Assembly: GCA_013298745.1 (NCBI GenBank)
Contig: JAAFIT010000199.1
Span: 1-5,330 of the forward strand
DNA: 5,330 nucleotides
Reading direction: 5' to 3'
Source of the DNA: Sphingomonadales bacterium
GTDB lineage: Bacteria; Pseudomonadota; Alphaproteobacteria; Sphingomonadales; Sphingomonadaceae
Under the pieces are notes generated by a model. That model saw only the letters and a list, made by a program, of their open reading frames with translations. It did not search any database and was not told the origin of the DNA. The number at the start of each line of letters is the position of its first letter. Position 1 is the stretch's first letter. The position numbers and the translations under genes are program-made. This document shows positions 1 to 5,330 of the stretch, piece by piece.

Positions 1-157
1 TTTCAGGCGTGCCATCGGCGAGATCGAGTTCGATCACCTTGCCCTGTCGTACGCCTTCGACTCCGGCAAAGCCCAGGCCGCCAAGGGCGTTCTGGATGGC
101 ACGACCCTGCGGATCGAGCACGCCGGGTTTGAGGGTGATGGTGACACGGGCTTTCAT
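1..157 (-). CDS. purS: PurS subunit of phosphoribosylformylglycinamidine synthase, N-terminal part (runs off the left edge)
   Basis: PurS is the small subunit of the three-part FGAM synthase (PurS, PurQ, PurL) that converts FGAR, glutamine and ATP to FGAM in cytosolic purine synthesis. Read on the minus strand from the ATG at 157-155, the window holds 52 complete codons of a protein that is usually about 80 residues. The start MKARVTITLKPGVLDPQG, followed by a GLGF segment near residues 27-30 and VEGVRQGKVIEL near 33-44, is the typical PurS pattern (first beta strand, P-G-V-x-D-P-x-G turn, then helix and second strand). A Shine-Dalgarno AAAGG lies at 169-165, seven bases before the ATG, which supports this start. 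purQ and purL would be expected downstream, outside the window. The gene is divergent from ssrA. I see no clear promoter of its own in the short spacer. Confidence 0.9.
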   Translation of the reverse strand, partial: MKARVTITLKPGVLDPQGRAIQNALGGLGFAGVEGVRQGKVIELDLADGTPE

Positions 158-250
158 GCCGATGCCTTTACGAGTGCCGTCGCCGAAGGGCAAGCCGGGG
201 TGGCGGGCGTTTGGCCTTGCGAGGCCGTGGAAAGCGCCTATATTGGCGGG
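158..250. promoter_or_regulatory. Divergent spacer between purS and ssrA
   Basis: These 93 bases separate the purS start codon from the likely first base of the tmRNA precursor and must hold both promoters unless purS is served from elsewhere. The plus-strand promoter for ssrA is recognisable and listed separately. On the minus strand only the purS Shine-Dalgarno (169-165) is clear. No convincing -35/-10 pair for purS was found. Confidence 0.5.
217..244 (+). promoter_or_regulatory. Sigma70-like promoter of the tmRNA gene
   Basis: The -35 box TTGCGA (217-222) and -10 box TATATT (239-244) are separated by 16 bases. This places transcription start near 250-252, just before the UUCG hairpin that opens the acceptor piece. 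It is the only good -35/-10 pair seen ahead of the tmRNA. The boxes are seen in the sequence; their use is inferred from position. Confidence 0.65.
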
Positions 251-335
251 GTCGGGCTTCGGCCCGTCTATGGCGATAAACAGCGTCGTGAAATAGATGC
301 AGCGGACCCGGGGGCAGTACCCGGCGGCTCCACCA
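251..335 (+). other. ssrA: Acceptor piece of the split tmRNA
   Basis: This piece carries the tRNA-like 3' half. From the 3' end it shows encoded CCA (333-335), discriminator A332, acceptor strand 325-331, and a T arm with a five-pair stem (308-312 with 320-324, CCGGG/CCCGG) around the seven-base loop GGCAGTA. That loop departs from the usual TTCRANN. Its 5' part has a five-pair hairpin closed by a cUUCGg tetraloop (253-266) and a possible pairing of TCTAT (267-271) with ATAGA (293-297). The mature 5' end may lie inside this interval. Confidence 0.8.
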
Positions 336-360
336 TAAACCCTTGTTATCGAAGGGATGC
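336..360 (+). other. Intervening spacer between tmRNA pieces, removed on processing
   Basis: These 25 bases lie between the encoded CCA and the first base of the acceptor stem of the coding piece. They contain a hairpin, CCCTT (340-344) with AAGGG (352-356), around a seven-base loop. In the precursor this would cap the acceptor stem, forming one long helix from which RNase P and 3' nucleases would be expected to cut the spacer out. The processing route is inferred from the family. Confidence 0.7.
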
Positions 361-567
361 GGGGCCGAACCAGGATCGACGTGTGTTGAAAGACGAGAGC
401 TTTTGCCCGGCATGAATACGCCGTTAAATGTTTCAAAAACCCTAAATGCCAACGATAACGAGGCATTCGCAATCGCAGCGTAACCTAAGGTCCTCACGGA
501 TCTAGTTACACTGGCCGAAAGCGCGGGACGGGCCGCCCCGGGCAACAGAAGCGGAAACCGGCGGTTA
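361..567 (+). other. ssrA: Coding piece of the split tmRNA
   Basis: It begins with the 5' acceptor strand GGGGCCG (361-367), followed by the conserved GGATCGACG stretch of the tmRNA D-loop region (373-381). TTTTG (401-405) can pair with CAAAA (434-438) around an inner CGGC/GCCG stem (408-411, 420-423), which resembles pseudoknot PK1 just upstream of the tag. After the tag, TAACC (481-485) can pair with GGTTA (563-567), so the stop codon would sit in a helix, as in the E. coli RNA. A hairpin is possible at 489-502. CGGG/CCCG (524-527, 537-540) with loop CCGC (533-536) pairing to GCGG (551-554) makes a likely H-type pseudoknot. The mature 3' end is not known and may extend into the terminator stem. 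Confidence 0.75.
448..483 (+). other. tmRNA-encoded proteolysis tag ANDNEAFAIAA
   Basis: Translation resumes at GCC (448-450) and ends at TAA (481-483), giving eleven residues, ANDNEAFAIAA. The ANDN start matches the tag start of Caulobacter (ANDNFAEEFAVAA), and the C-terminal Ala-Ala is the usual ClpX recognition end. The tag is shorter than the Caulobacter one, and its third-last residue is Ile rather than Val (Caulobacter) or Leu (E. coli, LAA). No start codon or Shine-Dalgarno is expected, since ribosomes enter by trans-translation. Confidence 0.9.
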
Positions 568-603
568 GGGGAGCGACCGAGCAACAGAAAGCTCCCCATT
601 TTT
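568..603 (+). terminator. Rho-independent-type terminator of ssrA
   Basis: GGGGAGC (568-574) pairs perfectly with GCTCCCC (591-597), seven pairs around a 16-base loop, followed by A and five T (599-603). The loop is long and contains a second GAGC (579-582) that could pair with GCTC (591-594) instead. The stem may also belong to the RNA's own 3' fold. Confidence 0.65.
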
Positions 604-697
604 GCCTGCGGGGCACGGGTTTGGCCGATGCACCGCAACTTGACCAAAGCGGCGCCACGCGTCAGTTGGGGCCAAAGCCAGCGAAAGAAGGCCGCCC

Positions 698-1168
698 GTG
701 ACCGAGACGACGCCTGATAGCCTGATTCCCTACGACGAGATCGTGCAGGATGCGTTGCGCCAGGTGGTGCGGACGGTGCTGGAACGCATCGATGCCGATG
801 GCGGGCTGCCCGGTGCGCATCATTTCTATATCGCGTTTCGCACCTGCTATCCCGGCGTCGATATCCCGCGTCACCTTGTCGAGCGTTACCCCGACGAGAT
901 GACGATCGTCGTCCAGCATCGCTATTGGGATCTGGCCATCGATGACGAGGCCTTTGAAATCGGCCTCAGTTTCAACCAGGTGCCGGCTAAGCTGCGGATC
1001 CCGTTCGCTGCCGTCACCGGCTTTGTCGATCCCGCCGTCAATTTCGCGCTGCAGTTCGCGCCCAAGGACGGCGAGATCGCCGTTGAGCCCGAGCCGGAGC
1101 CCGAGCCGCCGGCGCCGATCGAGCCGGGCAGCAACGTCGTGACACTCGATCGTTTCCGCAAGAAATAG
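698..1168 (+). CDS. sspB: SspB-family ClpXP adaptor protein (stringent starvation protein B homologue)
   Basis: SspB binds the tmRNA-encoded tag and tethers tagged proteins to the ClpX hexamer, speeding their degradation by ClpXP in the cytosol. The product is 156 residues, normal for the alphaproteobacterial branch. Residues about 10-120 form the conserved domain (Y-D-E-I-V-Q-D-A-L-R helix near 12-21; F-Y-I-A-F-R-T near 43-49; Y-P-D-E-M-T-I-V-V-Q-H near 64-74). Residues 122-145 are a Pro/Glu-rich flexible linker (EPEPEPEPP at 130-138). The last ten residues, VVTLDRFRKK, are a basic tail that matches the ClpX-binding tail of the family. The GTG start at 698 is chosen because GAAGG (687-691) sits six bases before it and no earlier in-frame start is present. 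It lies 94 bases after the tmRNA terminator. A possible -35 TTGACC (640-645) has no good -10. Recognition of this very tag is inferred. Confidence 0.88.
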   Translation: MTETTPDSLIPYDEIVQDALRQVVRTVLERIDADGGLPGAHHFYIAFRTCYPGVDIPRHLVERYPDEMTIVVQHRYWDLAIDDEAFEIGLSFNQVPAKLRIPFAAVTGFVDPAVNFALQFAPKDGEIAVEPEPEPEPPAPIEPGSNVVTLDRFRKK

Positions 1169-1274
1169 CGCCAAGTCTGGGGTTTAGCGTGTCCGCGATG
1201 ACGCGCTGCTCCTGTGCTGGCTTCGCAAGCGGTGCGACCTGGCCTAACGCTCTCCGTGGCAACCGGAGGCTCTG

Positions 1275-2672
<1,398 letters not shown>

Positions 2673-2703
2673 CGCCGCGCCCCGAACAGGCTAACGACCA
2701 AGG

Positions 2704-3360
2704 ATGACTCAATTCGTCCGCCCCGCCTCCCAGCGTCCGCCACGGCGCGGGCTGATGTTCGTGCTTTCGTCACCATCGGGCGCCGGCAAGACCACCTTGT
2801 CGCGGCGCCTGCTCAATGAAGACGGCGATATCACCCTGTCGGTGTCCGCCACGACGCGGCCGCCACGTCCCGGCGAAGTCGATGGCGTCGATTATTATTT
2901 CGTCACGCCCGAGCGTTTTGCCGAAATGGTGGCAGGCGATGACCTGCTCGAATGGGCGACGGTTTTCGGCAATCGCTATGGCACGCCGCGCGGGCCGGTG
3001 GAGGCAGCACTCCACGAGGGCCGTGATGTGCTGTTCGACATCGATTGGCAGGGCACCCAGCAGCTTCAGCAGACCGATGCGGCGAGCGATCTCGTTCGCG
3101 TTTTCATCCTGCCGCCCGATCTTGCCGAGCTCGAACGCCGCCTGCAGGGCCGCGCCACCGATCCGGCCGAGGTGATCGCCGGCCGCATGGCGCGCGCGCG
3201 CGACGAAATCAGCCACTGGGGCGAATATGATTACATCCTCGTCAACGACAATGCCGACCTGTGCCTTGCCGAATTGCGGGCGATCCTGAAGGCCGAGCGC
3301 CTGCGCCGCAAACGCCAGTTGGGGCTGGCCGATTTCGTCCGCGGCATGCTCGGCGAATGA
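2704..3360 (+). CDS. gmk: Guanylate kinase
   Basis: This enzyme phosphorylates GMP (and dGMP) with ATP to GDP, an essential cytosolic step towards GTP and (p)ppGpp. The 218 residues match the family. The P-loop is SPSGAGKTTL (23-32; Lys29 and Thr30 bind ATP phosphates). TTRPPRPGE (50-58) is the GMP-binding segment. VDYYFV is at 62-67, GNRYGTP at 89-95, and FDIDWQG at 111-117 carries the Walker B-like aspartates. The basic lid segment has ERRLQGRAT near 143-151. The start at 2704 is the first ATG after an in-frame TAA (2692-2694). Its only nearby purine run, AAGG (2700-2703), touches the ATG, which is too close to be a normal Shine-Dalgarno. A later Met18 just before the first strand is an alternative. 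A short arginine-rich extension of about 15 residues before the first strand is common in alphaproteobacterial Gmk, so 2704 is preferred. Its stop overlaps the next gene. Confidence 0.95.
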   Translation: MTQFVRPASQRPPRRGLMFVLSSPSGAGKTTLSRRLLNEDGDITLSVSATTRPPRPGEVDGVDYYFVTPERFAEMVAGDDLLEWATVFGNRYGTPRGPVEAALHEGRDVLFDIDWQGTQQLQQTDAASDLVRVFILPPDLAELERRLQGRATDPAEVIAGRMARARDEISHWGEYDYILVNDNADLCLAELRAILKAERLRRKRQLGLADFVRGMLGE

Positions 3361-4010
3361 GTGTGCGCGCCGGGCTGCTGGCGGTCGCGGTGCTGACTTT
3401 TGTCGGCGCCGCGCCGCTGCACGCTGCCAAGCCGGCACGCTACTGGCAGGAATCGGCAACCGGCGCCGATCGCAAGCGGCTGGCGCGGCTGTGGGAGGCC
3501 TGGACCGGCGCTCTCGCCGATATCGCGGCGAACGGCGAGACACCGGCGCTGACGGCGCTTGGGCCGGTCGCTGCGCCCGATGCTGGAACGATGCACGCCA
3601 ATGCGGCGGATCGCGAGGCGAGCCCGGCCAAGGGGCCGCTGCCGGGGCCGGGTGCCTATCTGTGCCGAACGATCCGGCTGGGGCAACAGGACAACAAAGC
3701 CGCGGCGAGCCATGTGCAAGTGGGCGAGCCGCACCCATGCCGGATCGAGGCACAGGGCGGCGGCCTATGGTTCGAACAGGAAACGGGTGCCAACCGCCTC
3801 GGTGGCCGGCTTTATGCCGATGGCGACCGACTGGTGTTCCTTGGCGCCACGGCACTGCGCGGCGAGATGGGGGTGATGCCCTATGGCGCCGATCCCGAAC
3901 GCAACGCCATCGGCGCGCTGCGGGCGCTGGGGCCGGCGCAATGGCGGCTCGAACTGCCCTGGCCGACTTGGCAATCGACGCTCGACCTTGTCGAACTCAC
4001 GCCGCGCTGA
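3357..4010 (+). CDS. DUF4893-like exported protein of unknown function
   Basis: The 217-residue product starts with a Sec-type signal peptide: short basic n-region MSVR, hydrophobic core about 6-19, and a probable cut after PLHA at 20-23. It is therefore expected in the periplasm. The mature part has a variable, Ala-rich first third and a conserved-looking second part. That part contains GAYLCRTIRLG (99-109), a CRI strand (128-130), GGRLYADGDRLVFLGA (149-164), VMPYGAD (173-179), and a C-terminal W-R-L-E-L-P and L-D-L-V-E-L-T-P. This pattern resembles the DUF4893 family as I remember it from sphingomonads; no function is known for it. Cys103 and Cys128 are the only cysteines after the signal peptide and could form a disulfide. 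The ATG at 3357 overlaps the gmk stop as ATGA. No good Shine-Dalgarno is seen, so translation is probably coupled to gmk. A longer reading from 3261 would put 32 unrelated residues before the signal peptide and is not favoured. Confidence 0.72.
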   Translation: MSVRAGLLAVAVLTFVGAAPLHAAKPARYWQESATGADRKRLARLWEAWTGALADIAANGETPALTALGPVAAPDAGTMHANAADREASPAKGPLPGPGAYLCRTIRLGQQDNKAAASHVQVGEPHPCRIEAQGGGLWFEQETGANRLGGRLYADGDRLVFLGATALRGEMGVMPYGADPERNAIGALRALGPAQWRLELPWPTWQSTLDLVELTPR

Positions 4011-4019
4011 GCGGCCTCC

Positions 4020-4766
4020 GTGCTGACCGACCCCTGGTTTTATGCGGCCGCGATTCCGGCGGTGATTTTGCTCGGGCTCGCCAAAGGCGGCTTTGCCGGC
4101 ATCGGCATTCTGGGCGTGCCGTTGCTGGCGCTGGTCATCTCGCCGGTGCAGGCGGCGGCTATTTTGCTGCCGATTCTGCTGGTGCAGGACGTCGTGAGCG
4201 TCGCCGCCTTCTATCGCAGCCGCGACGATGCAGTGCTGCGCCAGATGCTTCCGGGCGCCGCGATTGGCATCGCCGCCGGCTATGTGCTGGCGGCACAGGT
4301 TTCGGTGGCGATGATCGAGCTTGCCGTCGGTGTCATCACGCTGCTGTTCGCGGTTCAGCGGATGCGTGGCGGAGCGAACCTTGCCAGCACATCGCAGCCC
4401 TGGGCCGGCGCAGCCTTCGGCGCCGCATCGGGTTTTACCAGCCAGATCGCCCATGCTGGCGGGCCACCGTTCCAGATGCACGTCGTGCCAATGGGCCTCG
4501 ACCGGGATCGCTTCATCGGCACCAGTTCCATCTTCTTTGCCGTCGTCAACTGGATGAAGGTGCCGGCCTATGCAGCGCTCGGCCAGTTCAGTACCGCCAA
4601 TCTGCTTGCGGCGGCGGTGCTGATGCCGCTCGCCATCGTCTCGACCTGGGCCGGGGTGCGGCTGGTGCGCCGCGTCGACGCGGTGAACTTCTATCGCATC
4701 ATCTATGCGCTGATGCTGCTGGTCGGCAGCAAGCTGGTGTGGGACGGTATCGCGGGCCTTGCCTGA
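4020..4766 (+). CDS. TauE/SafE-family membrane protein (putative anion exporter)
   Basis: This 248-residue, strongly hydrophobic protein has about eight membrane segments in two related halves, the layout of the TauE/SafE (sulfite exporter) family of the inner membrane. The first half carries the conserved LGLAKGGF-A-G-I-G-I-L-G-V-P (18-34). The second half carries the matching GFTSQIAHAGGPPFQ (138-152), followed by N177 and K180 in the F-F-A-V-V-N-W-M-K helix. Some relatives move sulfite, sulfoacetate or other organic sulfonates; many have no known substrate. None can be read from this sequence, and no sulfur-metabolism gene is nearby. The start is GTG at 4020, nine bases after the preceding stop. 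No strong Shine-Dalgarno is visible, so coupling to the upstream gene is likely. The gene ends one base from the stop of the convergent MFS gene. Confidence 0.86.
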   Translation: MLTDPWFYAAAIPAVILLGLAKGGFAGIGILGVPLLALVISPVQAAAILLPILLVQDVVSVAAFYRSRDDAVLRQMLPGAAIGIAAGYVLAAQVSVAMIELAVGVITLLFAVQRMRGGANLASTSQPWAGAAFGAASGFTSQIAHAGGPPFQMHVVPMGLDRDRFIGTSSIFFAVVNWMKVPAYAALGQFSTANLLAAAVLMPLAIVSTWAGVRLVRRVDAVNFYRIIYALMLLVGSKLVWDGIAGLA

Positions 4767-4773
4767 ATCAGGC
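4761..4773. repeat. Inverted repeat spanning both convergent stop codons
   Basis: GCCTGA A TCAGGC is a perfect palindrome with one central base. It contains the TGA of the TauE gene (4764-4766) and, on the other strand, the TGA of the MFS gene (4770-4768). As RNA it could form only a four-pair hairpin with a five-base loop, and no T run follows on either side, so it is at best a weak bidirectional terminator. Confidence 0.5.
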
Positions 4774-5330
4774 TGCCGCCTTGCGCGTCGCAAGTTGGCG
4801 GAGATTGTCCTCATGATCGGCGCGGTCGATCTTGTAGAAGGTCAGCGCCAGCATCATCGCCATCCAGAGTGACAATACCACCGGCGCGTAGAGCGCGCCC
4901 AGCCGCCACACCGCTTCGGCGGGAACATCGGCAGGCGCAGCGCCAGCCTTGATTCCGGCAAAGGTCAGCACGAACGAGGCGATGGTGACGCCAAAGCCCT
5001 GTACCAGCTTGCCGAGCAGGCGGGTGGAGGCCGAAAACAGGCCTTCCGAACGTCGCCCGGTCTTCAGCTCGGCAGGCTCGACAAGATCAGCCATCATCGA
5101 CGCGGCAAGGATCTGGAAGCCGATGATCAGCCCGACATCGATCATCGTGAAACCAAGGACGATAGCGAAGACATCATTGCCATTGCCTGTCGGCATCAGG
5201 CCAGCGAGCCTCAGAAAGATCGGCAGTGGTGCCCCCAGAAAGGCGGTAAAGCCGATGATGAAGGCGCCGCGACGCTTGCCGATGGTGCGGCTGGCAAGCG
5301 GCGCCAGCACGCCGCCGATGATCGCCGAAA
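4768..5330 (-). CDS. MFS transporter, GPH/MelB-like (MFS_2) family, C-terminal part (runs off the right edge)
   Basis: This is the last 186 residues of an inner-membrane carrier whose N-terminal half lies beyond the window. The frame is open to the edge, so the GTG at 5310-5308 is internal and not a start. The visible part begins with a cytoplasmic-loop motif, GGVLAPLASRTIGKRRG, typical of the MFS repeat between helices. It then has four further hydrophobic segments, including one starting VFAIVLGFTMIDVGLIIGFQ. Between helices is the stretch S-M-M-A-D-L-V-E, then K-T-G-R-R-S-E-G-L-F. It is characteristic of glycoside-pentoside-hexuronide:cation symporters (MelB relatives; S-M-x-A-D followed by G-x-R-x-E-G). 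The C-terminus is a charged tail with K-I-D-R-A-D-H-E-D-N-L-R-Q-L-A-T-R. A sugar-type solute moved with H+ or Na+ is the family expectation; the actual substrate cannot be read. The gene converges on the TauE gene with one base between stops. Confidence 0.82.
   Translation of the reverse strand, partial: SAIIGGVLAPLASRTIGKRRGAFIIGFTAFLGAPLPIFLRLAGLMPTGNGNDVFAIVLGFTMIDVGLIIGFQILAASMMADLVEPAELKTGRRSEGLFSASTRLLGKLVQGFGVTIASFVLTFAGIKAGAAPADVPAEAVWRLGALYAPVVLSLWMAMMLALTFYKIDRADHEDNLRQLATRKAAA

Larger units (their letters stand above)
251..603 (+). ncRNA. ssrA: tmRNA precursor, circularly permuted (two-piece, alphaproteobacterial type)
   Basis: tmRNA rescues ribosomes stalled on broken messages. 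It acts as an alanyl-tRNA and then as an mRNA for a degradation tag. Here the halves are in reverse order compared with the one-piece RNA: the 3' half with T arm and CCA comes first, then a short spacer, then the 5' half with the tag frame. The two halves close a tRNA-like acceptor stem: GGGGCCG (361-367) pairs over seven positions with CGGCTCC (325-331), with one G-U pair, followed by discriminator A332 and encoded CCA (333-335). The tag frame at 448-483 reads ANDNEAFAIAA then TAA. Precursor processing to two RNAs held together by base pairing is known for Caulobacter and relatives and is inferred here. The 5' end is taken from the promoter and the 3' end from the terminator, so both are uncertain by several bases; mature ends inside the precursor are not visible. 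Confidence 0.93.

Noticed and set aside
158..350. The purS frame stays open upstream of its ATG on the minus strand, which could suggest a longer protein
   Set aside because: The extension crosses the ssrA promoter and acceptor piece, has no good start with a ribosome site, and PurS proteins normally begin at MKARV-like sequence. The Shine-Dalgarno at 169-165 fits the ATG at 157.
168..647. A 159-codon minus-strand reading frame across the tmRNA gene
   Set aside because: It runs antisense through the acceptor stem, T arm and tag, where the RNA structure explains the conservation. Its composition (Arg/Pro-rich) is that of a GC-driven spurious frame, and no family is recognisable.
640..668. TTGACC at 640-645 as the -35 box of an sspB promoter
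   Set aside because: The hexamer is good, but at 16-18 bases downstream there is only CAGTTG-like sequence and no acceptable -10, so it is not reported as a promoter.
1169..1274. The sspB-fumC gap as a place for a terminator, promoter or small RNA
   Set aside because: Apart from the fumC Shine-Dalgarno (1265-1269), I found no hairpin with a T run and no convincing -35/-10 pair.
3261..3356. A 32-residue N-terminal extension of the DUF4893-like protein inside gmk
   Set aside because: It would bury the signal peptide behind an Arg/Pro-rich stretch that is just gmk in another frame. The ATG at 3357 overlapping the gmk stop is a standard coupled start.
3491..4816. A 441-codon plus-strand frame spanning the DUF4893-like and TauE genes, and long minus-strand frames at 2770-3855 and 3765-4814
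   Set aside because: All are extremely Arg/Ala/Gly-rich, overlap well-supported genes in other frames and cross their gene boundaries. They show no domain pattern, membrane segments or plausible start sites.

Overview
The window looks like a chromosomal segment of a high-GC alphaproteobacterium, most likely a sphingomonad (order Sphingomonadales). Three things point there. It carries the circularly permuted, two-piece type of tmRNA gene with a tag beginning ANDNE. It has an alphaproteobacterial-type SspB. A DUF4893-like exported protein follows guanylate kinase. The assignment is by pattern recognition only; no search was run.

Layout. At the left edge, on the minus strand, lies the start of purS (purine synthesis), running out of the window. 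Divergently from it, about 93 bases away, starts ssrA on the plus strand. A sigma70-like promoter (TTGCGA, 16 bases, TATATT) precedes an acceptor piece ending in an encoded CCA at 335. A 25-base removable spacer with a small hairpin follows, then the coding piece from 361 with the tag frame ANDNEAFAIAA (448-483). A GC hairpin with a T run closes the gene at 568-603. Next on the plus strand come sspB (698-1168), fumC (1275-2672), gmk (2704-3360), a secreted DUF4893-like protein (3357-4010) and a TauE/SafE-family membrane protein (4020-4766). The last two are packed behind gmk with a 4-base overlap and a 9-base gap, so gmk to tauE is probably one transcript, possibly together with fumC. The right end is the C-terminal part of a GPH/MelB-like MFS transporter on the minus strand. 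Its stop lies one base from the stop of the TauE gene.

How the parts relate. The tmRNA rescues stalled ribosomes and adds a degradation tag. SspB is the adaptor that hands ssrA-tagged proteins to ClpXP. The window thus holds the tagging RNA and the tag reader side by side, 94 bases apart and in the same orientation. purS and gmk both belong to purine nucleotide metabolism and fumC to the TCA cycle. The two membrane proteins and the exported protein have no assigned substrate. No mobile element, CRISPR array, integrase or sign of recent transfer was seen. The window is essentially a conserved housekeeping region, and its most interesting content is the split tmRNA and its neighbourhood.
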